Below are positions 31,540-43,007 of a stretch of DNA of 64,000 nucleotides, one piece after another (the stretch's first letter is position 1; each line of letters begins with the position of its first letter). Under the pieces are notes generated by a model that was given only the letters and a program-made list of their open reading frames with translations, had not been told where the DNA came from and made no database searches. This DNA is from Timema cristinae (taxonomy: Eukaryota > Arthropoda > Insecta > Phasmatodea > Timematidae): assembly GCA_039000515.1 (NCBI GenBank), contig JBCFYV010000935.1, positions 65,815,109 through 65,879,108 on the forward strand. Direction: 5' to 3'. Both the position numbers and the translations under genes were made by a program.

Positions 31540-32224
31540 TCTGAACGAAACTCTTATAACAATCACTGCTGACGGTACACCCAACCCGCACCATTGGACA
31601 CTGAAAATGGTTTGGACATAATGTGATTTTGCGAATTTAGCACCTAAAGGACATAAACCATAATAAAAAAATACAATAAAAGTTCACATGAAATTGAGTG
31701 ATATGTCTTTTCGCAAGGTGACTAAAAAAATTGATGATGTAAACAAGTGTCCGTAATGGCATTGTAAACAATAAACAATCATTGTTAGACACACTGCGCT
31801 TTGTTTTATAGCTACAAGAATTCTTTGATTAAATTAAATATGTCAGGAAACATTGATTACATTTTCTCCTCAAACTTTGGCAAATAAAATAAATCTATTA
31901 TAAACAGCCCGTAAACAGAAATTATTAGCTAATAAAACCCTTCAAATTATTTCATTTTAATGTTTGTTCACCAACAGCCATACCTACGTAAGACTTTTAA
32001 AACCACAAACATGTATTTACGATTTGGTTGGCAGATAACCAACGGTTACAAAATTGGACTTTGCGAGAATTATAAAGAAGCCAATGTAGTAATGTAATTA
32101 GATGAGATCACTCATGATAAAAGATTACCATTTTTACATATTTTTTTTTACTTTCTCTCGACCCCTCGGAAAGAGAAGTATCGTGTTCGTCAAAAAATTC
32201 GAAATTGAGATTTTGATAAAAATA
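31540..32224. other. Upstream region of the SVWC gene
   Basis: The 5' flank (minus-strand sense) contains an initiator-like TTTTCAGTGTCC about 60 bp before the ATG and a CCAAT next to it. No clear TATA box was found at the expected distance. The remainder is AT-rich with no recognised repeat. Confidence 0.35.
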
Positions 32225-32825
32225 TATCAACGTCTTTTGATCTCCTGAAACAGAAAAAGTTGTTTTAATGATGCTGTATATCTTTATGTCTGTCTGTCTG
32301 TACCACGGAATAGAGCCAACATTGTTTTACCAATCGTGCTAAAACTTTGTAGCTAACCTTTTCATAAGCTACTCCCGAGGAGTTTAAAAAAAAATTAGAT
32401 ATCTAACCCTAAATTTAAGGGTAGTTTACAGAAAGGAAAAATATTTTTTTAAATCTCGAGACCCGCTCAAACGAGTTTGATTAAATTCTATATCTGGGCG
32501 CAGTTTAACATGATAAACAAAATATATATTTTAATTTTCCCATGAAAATGACTTTAGTAGAATTTTCACTTTTGATCTAATATCTCCGCATCTATTTTGG
32601 ATAAGAAATAACTTTGACTATTAAAAAGTTGTAGGACTATTAAAAATAAAACTATTTTATTTTTAAATATAGTCTCATAAAACCAATAGTTTCTTAGCTA
32701 TAAACAAATATATTATACTTTTCATGGAGCACTTTGAAATGTGGAATTGTTTGTTATGCTCTTTGGAAGACAGAGATATTCCTCTTTTCTCAATGTTTCT
32801 CAAACAGTGTTTAGTATAATATGTT
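32225..32825 (+). repeat. Dispersed repeat family K, copy 3
   Basis: CTAAAACTTTGTAGC, TAACCCTAAATTTAAGGG, AAGTTGTAGGACTATTAAA and CTTTTCTCAATGTTTCTC parallel the copies at 8690-9640 and 26755-27550. Confidence 0.68.
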
Positions 32826-32899
32826 ACGGCACGGCGAAGCTGTTCGATGCTCGATGGAAACGTGCTTCAATCGACTGCCGGGTTTTTCACGAATCCTTT

Positions 32900-33255
32900 T
32901 GATTATCAAGGTGCGTATTCACTTGAACATTGGTTCATTCGTTCGGAGTAAAATGCTCAAGTGAATACCTATCCGAGAACACGCGCCGAATGTAACCGAA
33001 CAACTGTCGGGAATGCTCAAAGGAAGTCAGTTCGAATGTGCTCAGTGTACACGTGTTTTCACACCTGTTCGGAGGGTTTGGGCCGCAGGTACTGCAAGCT
33101 TGCAAATGAGTCCCCAGTTGCTAGGAAACGTAACGTTAATGCCAAACGATCTTTCACTGGCAGTGATTTACGAAACTTGTGTCCTTCTTCGCAATTCTAT
33201 GGCTGACAAGGTTAACCAAAATCTCAAAGTCGCAGCAAGTGTCAGAATAAAATAG
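32900..33255. other. Possible DNA-transposon fragment with an 80-codon open frame
   Basis: GCGTATTCACTTGAACAT and ATGCTCAAGTGAATAC (32913-32968) form an inverted pair typical of transposon ends of the GTGCGTATTCAC type. A plus frame from 33013 runs 80 codons but resembles no domain I know. The composition is GC-rich for this window. Confidence 0.3.
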
Positions 33256-33534
33256 AGTGGAACCAAGAAACACTTATTTTTTTATTGAACAATATAGGGA
33301 AAAAACTATTTTGTGGGATCCTTAAGATCGACAACATTATAATACATTTTTTTTAAAAAACACGACTTATTTCTTGATTTTTTCAAAATACTCATTAATG
33401 TCGATCCATCATTAGCCCTCTTTCCCCCTAAATAAGTTCATCTACCACCCCCATTTCGGACTTTTTCTGATTTTGTTTAAAAGAAACACGCAGCACTCGC
33501 TAATTTTAGGTCCGAAATTTCAGGGGGGGTTAAA

Positions 33535-33655
33535 CCGGAACACTGTCGAGACGAGCATTCGCCGCGCCCAATCAGGAACTTTGAGCCGAGCTTGCTTTGA
33601 TGTAAATGCTCGTGTCGAACATTACATTACAAAGCTCGGCTCAAATCAGTCACCC
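33535..33655. repeat. Interleaved inverted repeats
   Basis: TTTGAGCCGAGCTTG pairs with CAAAGCTCGGCTCAAA, and GACGAGCATT pairs with AATGCTCGTGTC, in a crossed rather than nested order. It is GC-rich and the class is unknown. Confidence 0.55.
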
Positions 33656-34205
33656 ACCGCCTTTAGAGTAAACAAATCATTAAACGTAATATAAAATATG
33701 ATTAAAGTTTTCAATACTTCCACAATAGAAGTATCTTTGAATACACATTTTTATTACATTATTAATTTTAAATCAAAGATTAATTTAAAGAAGATATTTC
33801 AAATTCTCAAATTGATTTTTTTTTAATTATCACAACAGTTTTTGAACAAATAAAATGCTTCTATAACAACTGTTCATAAAACATGTATTTTTAGATCCTA
33901 TTAGATCGTAGACATATTTTAACCAGCTCGTTGAACTCGTTACAAAAATTCACTAAACGGTAAATAAAAATACTTATTAGTCGCTTACATTGTCTAGGCA
34001 GTCAATATGGTAAGTAGATATTTATATAATATAGTTAATGTAGGCTTGTGCGTGAATTAACTTATTTATTAGTCAATTTCTGGTTTAAGAGCCACTTAAA
34101 AACCTATTGAGCAGGCAAAGCTGCCAAAAGGAAACTTCACCTCACGTGGCATGAAACTTACGAGAGTTTCTCTAAACGGCGTGGATTGCAACGGTCTTTA
34201 CGCAA
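33656..34205. other. AT-rich intergenic sequence
   Basis: No gene or repeat was recognised. Confidence 0.4.
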
Positions 34206-34515
34206 ACTAGGAACATTATTATTAGCACCGAGTCTTACTACCCGTTCGGGTTATACGCACTTACGCCAATGTGTAATGGTAGAGTGATTGTGAGATGAAA
34301 TGAAGGACCTACAGTTTAACGTGTGATCCGAACCACGGTGTAGGCCTGGCATTCCACACATTCACAAGTTGTGATTAATACACGTCTTGTCAGAGGTGAA
34401 GGAAGGGTTTGGTAATCAGATAAATATGTGCCGGGACCGAGAATTGAACCCCGGACCTCCAACACAGAAGTCTGACACCTTACACATAGACCACCAGGTC
34501 ACCTCAAATAGGAAC
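34206..34515 (-). mobile_element. SINE-A7, full length
   Basis: The element spans about 34215-34505. Tail ATTATTATTAGCACC, 3' module, body and head (reverse of GGTGACCTGGTGG) are all present. TAGGAAC on both sides (34208-34214 and 34509-34515) suggests a short target duplication. Confidence 0.9.
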
Positions 34516-34599
34516 AAAATGTTAAAAATATTTTAATATCGCTTGAACAACTTGTATAAAAGATTGTTGACCGATCATAGCGAGGTCCATGTTTTAACT

Positions 34600-34800
34600 T
34601 GACCGTTTGGGTATTTCGTCTCTTTGCTCCATGATTGCCGACAAATGAGTGGACAGATTTTAACCAAATTTGGCAGGGACGTTCTCTGAACCTAGGCCAG
34701 ACAGTTTATGAGCATAGTCACTAGATCCGGTTGTTCGTTTCAAAATTGCGGCCACTCAATTTTTTTTCCATTAAATTGCTCATGTCAAGGGATTTGAATT
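34600..34800. repeat. Dispersed repeat family J, copy 2
   Basis: GACAGATTTTAACCAAATTTGG and CAAAATTGCGGCCACTC resemble blocks at 56959-57090 and, more distantly, 19630-19815 (each partial). Confidence 0.4.
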
Positions 34801-34849
34801 AAACATTCTAAGAATTTTATCGAGTAACTTTAAAAAAATATATATTGAC

Positions 34850-35480
34850 ATATATTATGAGACTGACGTCTTAAACTGCTTGAACAGTGGTTATTCTCTG
34901 CGAATATAATGTAATTTTTAATATAATATCCATGGTTTTTCTGTCGAACTTGATGACTAAGAAGTAATATCAATTTCAAATCCAAGGATAAGGTCTATTG
35001 TCCACACCACTACTATTGATAAATCAATTAAAATTAACTTGGGGGCCCTTGACGTGGAGGTAGGGGGTGGGGGGAAGGTCAGATTCCAGCTGGGTAAATT
35101 TGAAAGTGATTTTAAACCTTAGTTTATATCTTCATCCTTTTCTCCTTCGACTAATGTGGTGCATATATTTTAAACTATCCTTTTAAGCCGAACTCCTTAG
35201 GTTAAGGCCGATAATAGCTTCTGCTTCAAACGAAAATAATAATTGAAAAAAGTATTAATAATTTAAAAAAAAAACAATTAAATTATAACTTTACCGTCAG
35301 TTTTGGTGAAAGGAATTATCATCTTTATTCTTCAAATACCATCTATCTGGGACAACCGAAAATACCCAATGATTTTAATACAAGGGCGGTAAGTTAGCTT
35401 GAAAAAACAAAAAATATTGTCAAAACTATGAAAATAAAAACATTTTTTCATTTTTAAATTGTCAGAAATTTTCATTATTA
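34850..35480. other. Intergenic, no supported feature
   Basis: AT-rich, with a G-rich patch near 35055-35080 and an ATT microsatellite beginning near 35475. Confidence 0.4.
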
Positions 35481-35512
35481 TTATTATTATTATATATTAT
35501 TATTACAGATTA

Positions 35513-35645
35513 AATTGGGGCTTTCCCTTCCACTGTGATTAAGTGATTGACGGGGAGTGGTGTGCTGTGTTAGTTCTAGAGTTTAGCTAGTTTGTAAGTC
35601 ATATGTTGATTTGGTCAGTTTATTCATAAAGTGTGCACATTAAAC
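35513..35645 (+). mobile_element. SINE-E2, 3' part
   Basis: CCACTGTGATTAAGTGATTG, GTCATATGTTGATTTGGTC and TTCATAAAGTGTGCAC are the E body and tail. The head is missing. Confidence 0.65.
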
Positions 35646-36326
35646 AACCTTTAGGTAAGTTTTCTTCATAAAAAACAAAAACATCATTTTTTTAATCACA
35701 ATAAACACTATCTATAGATTTTAAACAAAAATTTTCTAATGTTTTTTTTACAAAATTTTCAAATTTTCAAAAATAATTTATTTATAAACAACCGCTAATA
35801 GATTTTTTTATCCAAAAACAATTATACAGTGCAATTTGTCATTTAAAACACACCTAAGACACTCATTTGGAACAAAATTGTTTGAACCATTTTCGAAAAA
35901 TCACTCATCAGAAAACTATCCTTACAATACTTTCTCTTGATATGAGAAAGTAAAAACTGACTAAAAATTGCGGCTTTAAGAGCTCGTTTTAAGAGGAAAT
36001 GTACCTGCATTAAGATTGAGGGAGGAGTGTAAAAAACTAGAGTGCAAAACCACCCTTTTCCTACATTATCACTTGCGATTGAATTTTTCGTGAACATGGC
36101 GCTTTAAACCACGCGACCATATGTGCAGTGTCTATTTAGAGGTGGAAATAAAAAAACGTTTCTTCAAGGGCTCTTGAAAAGATTAAATGATCAAAATATC
36201 ACGTGTTTCTTCAATGATAAGACGCAGTTATAGTCACTATCTTATCTCCTATGTAGATATAAGTGATTATTTGTTTAATTCACTAATTTCTAAAGATTAA
36301 ATAATGATTCGCACAGCTTTTTTTTT
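35646..36326. other. AT-rich intergenic sequence
   Basis: No supported gene. The minus frame 35843-36097 shows no domain or splice context. Confidence 0.4.
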
Positions 36327-36574
36327 AACCAACGCACCCTACTATCCGTTCGAGTTATACGCTCATGTATTAACTACGCTAATAGTTTCAGGGATTGGGA
36401 GGGAATATTTATAGAGAATGTACCCGCATTTGCGTGGAAAGAGAGAGTGGAAAACATATTTTAATAAAACCACCTCAGTATACCCGACCGAGATTGGAAC
36501 CTTGATCTCCCAGTCATCGGTAGTCTAGTATAATGTGTGATTAGCGGCCTAGACCATGCGGCCACTTAAGTGGG
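36327..36574 (-). mobile_element. SINE-C, full length
   Basis: Tail CTACTATCCGTTCGAG, body TACCCGCATTTGCGTGG, B box (reverse of GGTTCCAATCTCGG) and head (reverse of CCCACTTAAGTGGCC) are in order. Confidence 0.82.
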
Positions 36575-36793
36575 TCACATTACTATAGGAATTGCAATTA
36601 AACATTTCAAACAATTTTTCATAAGTTTATGCTTTTCATTGGTCAATGATTGCTACATCCCCTTCCTCCGCCTCCCGCCAGTATACAAGTAAAAGTTAAC
36701 CATTAATTTAATGTGAGCAAATTTTTAAATATGTATCAAATCTTAATAAAAATATATTTTAATTAAATAAACTCAGCAATTAAAATATATATC

Positions 36794-37053
36794 ACCCATT
36801 TTGGTGGTTGCGTGATCTAACGCGCTACTCTTTAAGTAGAATATACTTCTTATGATGGTGGTTCGATCTTGGTCACATGAACCGAGGGTGGTTTTTCCTA
36901 AATGGTTTTCCACTCTTTCTCCACGCTAATGCGGGTTCACTTCTTTGAAATGCGACCTTCTTTATCCCTAATCTATTAGCGTAATTATTATAGAAGCATA
37001 TAACCCGAACGGGTAGTAAGAAGCGATGCTAATTATATATATATATATATATA
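36794..37053 (+). mobile_element. SINE-B/C intermediate, full length
   Basis: Head CCATTTTGGTGGTTGCGTG followed by AACGCGCTACTC mixes B and C features. The body CACGCTAATGCGGGTTCAC and tail ATAACCCGAACGGGTAG are intact, and a (TA)n run follows. Confidence 0.8.
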
Positions 37054-37885
37054 AATTAATACAAGCATTTATTTATTTAAATTATATTATATCCTACACA
37101 ACTACTAGATTCTAAGACATTCTAAACAGTCTAACACATTTAATGTAGTGAGAAAGTTAATGACTAATTTAGTAATTTCTATATTTTATTTATAAATAGA
37201 TTGTGTGAATAACAAAATACTAATTTACAATCTTTTCTCTCGGAAATAACATCATTCGTGCTCTATCTTTGATCGATTTTGCTAAAAGTACAACGTTAAT
37301 TTGTCTTCCACCTATTATCAAAAATGTCAACCTCTTATTCCACGTTTTTAGTAACGCTCTCACGTAGCGCGACTATAAACTACCAATATAAATACCAAAG
37401 TCTGTCTAGCAAGGTTAAGTCAAACTATCTAGCTTATACAATATAAAGAAATTAAAAGAATTCCATTAAATCCTGAATAAAGGGATATTTTCTAATGTTA
37501 AATAATGAATTTAATTTATATAACACACATTAAATTATTGAACTTGTATCCGTAGTTTTAAAATGGAAATAACACTTTAATGGGGTTGCATTGCAATAGA
37601 AGATATCATTCGGAGCAAGACCTTGATTAAAGGGCCCATGGCAGGCGCTTTACAGTCACACTGCCATCTTCCGTGAGTTTATCTAACTAGTATCGCAAGA
37701 AACCATCCATCACCAGTGGATCAGTCAGTAAAAAGTATAGTTAAAAATAAAATGACCAATAAAGTAAAAATTTAAGTTTAATATTTTTATTTCTTTACTT
37801 AATAGCAGAAAATGCTTCTATAACTTAACAACTTTAACTCCAGTAGTAGATTACGTGGGTTGGTAGGATAAATTTATAGTATAGA
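37054..37885. other. Intergenic, no supported feature
   Basis: AT-rich except for a short GC-richer patch near 37630-37740 (GGGCCCATGGCAGGCGC) that matches nothing I recognise. Confidence 0.4.
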
Positions 37886-38044
37886 TACAACTTGTGAATG
37901 TGGGGAATGCCAGGCCTCCACCGTGGCTCGGATTCCACGTTAAACTGTAGGTCCTACATTTCATCTCACAATTACCCTACTATTACGTGTGTACAACCCG
38001 AATGGGTAGTAAGACGTACTAATAATAATAATAATAATAACAAC
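37886..38044 (+). mobile_element. SINE-A8, 5'-truncated
   Basis: It starts at ACAACTTGTGAATGTGGG and ends in an (AAT)n tail. A small deletion lies in the 3' module (the TAGCGTAAGTGCG region). Confidence 0.88.
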
Positions 38045-38525
38045 AGTGTAGATTTATTAAACTATTTCACACATTTGTCTGAATCGAACTAGGGTCCCTG
38101 GGATCTATGTCCGGCCTTTTTTTTTTACCCATTCATCAATGCGGGGGTATATCAACCTAACCATCCCTCTCTTACATTTTTTATTTTGCTCCATATAATT
38201 GCGTTAAAAATAAAAAAAGGTTTGTGTGTGGGGGGTAATTGTTCGCGGAGGTCTATTGAGTTGTCACGTCTGTCAGTTTGAACGACGTGGACAGGTGACA
38301 GATGGAACATAATACGTGACAACACAGGGTTGTGGACGTTTGTACAGATCAACCCTCGCACCCCCGCCCCGACATCCTCTAGCCGCCCATGTAACCTGAC
38401 CACGGAATAACACAACATACAGACCAGTGGCTTCTGGGACGATCACGTTTACAAACACAGGGGGTCTCAAAACACCACTTACAAAATAACTTTACCTATA
38501 TCGGGATTTTTTAAATTTATTTGTG
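38045..38525. other. GC-mixed intergenic stretch
   Basis: Two overlapping minus-strand frames (38152-38418 and 38273-38470) cover a GC-richer segment. Neither has a recognisable domain, and no consistent splice pair was found. Confidence 0.3.
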
Positions 38526-38750
38526 ATATTTAACGTGCACTTTCTCAACCGACTGATTATATCAGCACACGACTTATAAACTAACTTAAAATCTAGAACA
38601 GGCACAACAATCAGCCCTCCGACCGTTAATTCATCAATGTTAAAGGTGAAACTCACATTTCAGCAAATATAAATATTTCGGCCATGCCAGGAATCGAACA
38701 TGAGACCCTTTGTTTAGTAGACAGATACGCTACCGACTGAGCGAAGGTGT
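38526..38750 (-). mobile_element. SINE-E3, nearly full length
   Basis: Tail TTTAACGTGCACTTTC is at the left, and TTATATCAGCACACGAC and CCGACCGTTAATTCATC follow. The head in reverse contains the B-box region GGTTC-less variant GTCTCATGTTCGATTCC and an A-box-like CGCTCAGTCGGTAGCG. Confidence 0.75.
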
Positions 38751-38872
38751 CGGACAATTCCTTAATTAAAAAGTAAAAGACCATTGCGTCTGCCAGGCAT
38801 ATGTACTAATTACACTATTGTTCTAGAGATGAGGGTACACTTAGGAGAAATGTATCCGCACTTGAGTTAGAA

Positions 38873-39120
38873 CTGCTTTGGTGGTCGCATGGTATAAGAC
38901 GTCACTCTCGTGTTAGACTAGGCTGCCGTGGACAGGGAGAGCGGGGTTTGAATGCCGGTCGGGTGTATTGAGGGTGGTTTTCCAAAATGGTTTTCCACTC
39001 TCCCTCCACGCAAATGTGGTTACACTTTGTCTAAATTCAACCGTACTCATCCCTAACTCATTAACCTAATTAATATCCATGCGTATAGCCCGAACAGATA
39101 GTAAAACGCAACGCTAAAAA
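38873..39120 (+). mobile_element. SINE-C, full length
   Basis: Head CTGCTTTGGTGGTCGCATGG, body TTTTCCACTCTCCCTCCACG and tail GTATAGCCCGAACAGATAG are preserved. Confidence 0.85.
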
Positions 39121-39122
39121 AC

Positions 39123-39275
39123 AACATTAAATTGCGTGGAGAGAGAGAGGGGAAAACCATTTAGGAAAAATCATCCTTAGCACACCCGAATAAGTATCGA
39201 ATTTTAACCTCCCCCTCACTTGAAATCTAGTTTACTGTGAAAATGATGCCTTAAAACATTTGACCACGGATGTTA
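39123..39275 (-). mobile_element. SINE-C fragment
   Basis: TTGCGTGGAGAGAGAGAGG and AAAACCATTTAGGAAAAATC match the C body in reverse. The tail is lost and the head is decayed. Confidence 0.6.
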
Positions 39276-39394
39276 GTCACCTCAATTTTTAGCTACCGAG
39301 TTTAATAAACTTAATTAATTAAATGGACAAGTTATATATGTGTTAAGTGCGTTCATAGCCAAATATAAATATAGTACCTTTTAGTGAAAAATTA

Positions 39395-39480
39395 CACTTG
39401 GGGCCAGTTACATTGTCAGACTTAGTACGCCTCAAGTGTGATGCTTACGGCCCTTGGCCCTGTCGAGTGCAAGTCTAAAA
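39395..39480. repeat. Short dispersed repeat shared with 60545-60600
   Basis: CCAGTTACATTGTCAGACTTAGTACGCC has a close counterpart near 60553 (CCAGTTCCATAGTCAGACTTAGTACGTCC); each is shown only as evidence of similarity. Confidence 0.4.
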
Positions 39481-40104
39481 CCTATTTTGTGGGATGGTGG
39501 GGTGGGAGGGTGAAAGGCGTGGCGTGGCTTCACAATCGACCAAAGTATCCTTCCGCGCCAACAAGAACAGATGGATCACGGAAACTGTAGATGGCGCTAG
39601 CTACCGGACAGGTCTTGCGGAAAAATCATACATTCGTAAATATCAGTTTTTTCGAGAACGAGTGGAATTTTTATATTCATATTTTCAACACCCCTTGTAA
39701 GATTATGTATCAATGTTTATTAGGTGTTACATTTTCTTATTTTTTTATTATGAAGCCGGCAGTTTTCTATTGAAAAATGTCAAAATTATCGATATTTGAT
39801 CACTGTTAAAATTATAGAGGTGTGTATATAAAAGGTATAACTTGATCAACATGCTTTTATTCTTGAACAAACATTTTCCGAAAAGAAAATTCCAAAATAA
39901 TAAAAATTCTTGAAGATAACAGTTTGTTCCCATGAGTCTGCATTTCGACGCTAAATGAAAAGGGCCAATCGCCTTAATACAGGACACCTACCTAGACCAG
40001 AAGGGGATGGGCTATATTCATATATGAAACTTGCCCACTCAGGTGTCGTATTGAATTTAGTACAGCGCCGCAACCAAGGTGTACTCAATCTGAATATAAA
40101 ACTG

Positions 40105-40180
40105 GTCCTTGACACAGGAATCGAACCCGGGACCTTTGGTTCAGTACGCCAAGTTGTTACCACCGAGCTATCACGTGTCT
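40105..40180 (-). mobile_element. SINE-D head, minus copy
   Basis: In reverse: TAGCTCGGTGGTAACAACTTGG (A-box region) and GGTCCCGGGTTCGATTCC (B box). Upstream sequence 40020-40104 may be its body. Confidence 0.6.
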
Positions 40181-40190
40181 ACTCGCAATG

Positions 40191-40250
40191 TTAGCTCAGA
40201 GGAGCGAGCATTGGCGTAGTAGGCCAAAGGTACCGGTATCCAGGTGTCGT
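40191..40250 (+). mobile_element. SINE-D head, plus copy
   Basis: TTAGCTCAGAGGAGCGAGC then ATTGGCGTAGTAGGCC form the head. The B box is degraded (GTATCCAGG). It lies back-to-back with the minus copy. Confidence 0.5.
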
Positions 40251-40276
40251 TTTAAATTTAAGAATATAAAATTTAT

Positions 40277-40656
40277 ATGAAGCTCAAGGCTGTAGCTGGA
40301 CAATAATTTCACGGGGGGTTTGGTGTCACATCCCACAGTTGCCAGAAGCTAGGAAAAAACTTATAGATCATAAACATATCTATAGGCTATCTGAAGTGTT
40401 TTTTATGGCACCATAACCCCCTCCCCTAGCAGTCGAAGGCTAGGAAAATGTCTAAATATTAAACACCTCTAGAAGCCCTTTGAAATGCTTTTAATTGTAA
40501 CACAGTGCCCTAATTTGTACTTGTATCTTAATTTTGATATTGTTTGAACCATAAATAAAGCCATATATATATTTTGTTCATAAAATTTCTGGGGTTTGGG
40601 GGGGGGGGGTTGAACCCTCAAGGGCCCCCCGCCCTGGCTACGGCCTTGATGAGGCT
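40277..40656. mobile_element. Non-autonomous hAT-like element with 8-bp duplication
   Basis: The element is 40285-40648 (364 bp). Ends CAAGGCTGTAGCTGG and, in reverse, CAAGGCCGTAGCCAGG form the inverted repeat. The flanks ATGAAGCT (40277-40284) and ATGAGGCT (40649-40656) form an octamer duplication with one mismatch. The interior ends in a G-rich run of twelve bases. Confidence 0.72.
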
Positions 40657-40972
40657 ATGACCTACTTGACAACTATGATAATTTGGTTTAATCCACAAGT
40701 ATAAGCGTATTAGTGCAGTTGTCATTGAACTGTTGACAGAATAAAGCCTTCCCGAGTCGAGGATAGCTGCGTTATCTGATAGCTCGTGATATTAATAAAT
40801 CACTCTTATGTAGCTGACAATCACTGCACGTTCATCAGAGGCTCTGTCTTAAGATATAAATGAATAATGACCTTGAACATGAGATAGCTTGGTGATAGCT
40901 CGATAAGAGCTGTGCTTCGCTAAACTAAAGCTCCCGTGTCCATGTGTATTTTTCAATTTACAGAGTATTTAT
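40657..40972. other. Intergenic, no supported feature
   Basis: It includes several ATAGCTCGTGATA / GATAGCTCGATAAG phrases (40785-40910), possibly a decayed repeat. Confidence 0.35.
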
Positions 40973-41256
40973 TAACTCTACTAAATTATTATTATTATTC
41001 ACCGCGTCTTACTAACCGTTCGGGTTATACGCTTTAAGCACTAATTACGCTAATGGATTGGGAATTGGGAAGGTTGAATTAGAGGAAGTTAACCCGCATT
41101 TGCGTGGAGGGAGAGTGAAAAACCATTTAGAAAAAACCACCCCCAGTTCACCCGACCGAGATTCGAACCTCGATCTCCCCGTCCTCAGCGGTCGAGCTGA
41201 ACACGACTAGCGCGTTAGCCAACTACGCCACCGAGGTGGGTAACTTTACTAAATTA
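40973..41256 (-). mobile_element. SINE-B3, full length with target-site duplication
   Basis: The element spans about 40989-41240. The flanks TAACTCTACTAAATTA (40973-40988) and TAACTTTACTAAATTA (41241-41256) are a 16-bp duplication with one mismatch. Head (reverse of CCACCTCGGTGGCGTAG) and B box (GGTTCGAATCTCGG in reverse) are intact, so it is probably young. Confidence 0.95.
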
Positions 41257-41287
41257 ACTTACGTCTTTTTATTTTTTAGTTTGAGTT

Positions 41288-41450
41288 ATTTAACGTGCAC
41301 TTTATGAACACCTGGTAGTTAATTAATCATTTTGATAGTGGAAATTTCATTAGTTGCTAATGATACTTTTTTTCCGTACATATCGGGAATTGAACCCAGG
41401 ATCCATAGCTGAGTAGGTAGACACTCTATTGACTGAGCTTAGTTGTCGAA
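41288..41450 (-). mobile_element. SINE-E4
   Basis: Tail TTTAACGTGCACTTTATG, a B-box region in reverse (CCTGGGTTCAATTCCC) and GCTCAGTCAATAGAGTG mark an E copy with an internal deletion. Confidence 0.65.
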
Positions 41451-41686
41451 TTATTTCATGAATAAGTTCACAAGTTTATCTTAAGTGACTTAAAAATATT
41501 TTTCACATAAAATTCAGTTGTATTTTCGAGTACGAAATAGGCATTTAGTGTGTTTTTAATTCCTTGAAAATCCAAATATTTGACTTTTTGTTATAGGACT
41601 GCTTTTTACTATCATTTCGAGTTATGACTCTGACGATTAATATTAATCTATTGATTACAACCTTCTTAAGAATTACTAATCAAAAT

Positions 41687-41869
41687 AACAGGAAATATGT
41701 GTATTAATCACAAATTGTGAATGTGGGGAATGCCAGGCCTCCACCATGGTTCGGATCCCATGTTTAACTGTAGGTCCTCCATTTCCTCTCACAATCACCC
41801 TACCATTACACAATAGCTAATTGCGTATAACCCGAATGAGTAGTAAGACGCGGTGCTAATAATAATAAT

Positions 41870-41914
<45 letters not shown>

Positions 41915-41923
41915 CAGGAAATA
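41687..41923 (+). mobile_element. SINE-A9, 5'-truncated, with target-site duplication
   Basis: AACAGGAAATA flanks it exactly (41687-41697 and 41913-41923). It starts at TGTATTAATCACAA and ends in a (AAT)n tail longer than 40 bp. Confidence 0.93.
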
Positions 41924-42329
41924 AAAAGTCCTAGCTAAGATAAAGCTTGGGGCACAGTGGTCAAAGGGTTTTATTTTGAAAGACCCTATTTAGTTGAGGC
42001 TGCGTCTAAACAAACCGCCTTTGGACGGATATCCTTCCGCTTCGCTTTCAACCGCCAATCACGTGTCTCGAACATAATCTTGTGGGACATCACTGTCTGG
42101 GTCCCGATGTCAACTTACGTCCACGTCGGTGAATGTATGACTTTACGATCCTTGTACGCAATGTTTTACAACTTCCTTTAACTATGAACAGGAACATTCT
42201 AATTAATATAGGTAGTGACGGGCTAAAATAAAATCAGATTTAGGCACAACTATTTGAGTCAAAACTGGATTCTAGACCTTATTTTATAAACAATTTGTTT
42301 TTCATTTCTGACATATTTTCATGTGTTGA
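41924..42329. other. Intergenic with a 74-codon plus frame
   Basis: The segment 41957-42181 is GC-richer and open on the plus strand, but no domain or splice partner is recognised. The rest is AT-rich. Confidence 0.3.
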
Positions 42330-42535
42330 CTTCTGCCCGTTCCGGTTATACTCTAAAAAGTAAGGGATCAGTAAGGTTGTATTTAGAAGAAGTGTACTCT
42401 CGTTTGCGTGGTGGGAGAGTGGAAAAACATGATGTAAAAAAACCTACCTTCAATACACACGACCGGGATTCGAACCCCGATCTAGTCAAACACAAAAGTG
42501 ACGCCTTAGATCATGCGGCCACTGAAGCAGGTGTG
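42330..42535 (-). mobile_element. SINE-C copy
   Basis: CTCGTTTGCGTGGTGGGAG, GGGATTCGAACCCCGATC (B box in reverse) and ATCATGCGGCCACTGAAGC (head in reverse) are in order. Confidence 0.8.
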
Positions 42536-42574
42536 TAGATCTACTAATACAGATAACATGTTATGGATGATCAA

Positions 42575-42740
42575 GGCTGAGTTTAGAGAAAGTGCCCGCA
42601 TTTGCTCGAGGGAGTGGAAAACTATTTATGAAAATTAACCTCATTAAACCCAACCGGGAATCGAACCCTGATCTTCCTGTCGTTAGTGGTCTAGTATTTG
42701 CGATAGTGACGCCTTAAACCATGTGGTCACCACAGCGTGT
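42575..42740 (-). mobile_element. SINE-C copy, tail lost
   Basis: AAAGTGCCCGCATTTGC, GGGAATCGAACCCTGATC and ACCATGTGGTCACCACAGC are matched. It lies in tandem with the preceding C copy. Confidence 0.75.
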
Positions 42741-42884
42741 GCGAACGCGTCTGAAAACATGTTTTGGTACCAGAATATTTGACTGAATATCTTCACGCTG
42801 GTTGCAAATAATTGTAATTACGGGAACTTAGGTATGAAGAGAACAACAATTCAACTAACTTGAGTTGAAAGATGACGCCGGGCC

Positions 42885-42942
42885 ACAGTAATTGAGCACC
42901 GGGGCCTTTGGCTTAGAACGCTACTGAGCTACGATGTCATTT
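42885..42942 (-). mobile_element. SINE-D head fragment
   Basis: In reverse: GTAGCTCAGTAGCGTTC and CCAAAGGCCCCGG. The B box is decayed. Confidence 0.45.
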
Positions 42943-43007
42943 TTTAATCTAAATTAAACCATCCAGAATAGTTTGTTTAAATTGTTATATATTTTTTAAC
43001 TTCATTG

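Noticed and set aside
33013..33255. 80-codon plus-strand frame as a host gene
   Set aside because: It lies next to transposon-like inverted ends and has no recognisable domain, so it is kept only as part of a possible element.
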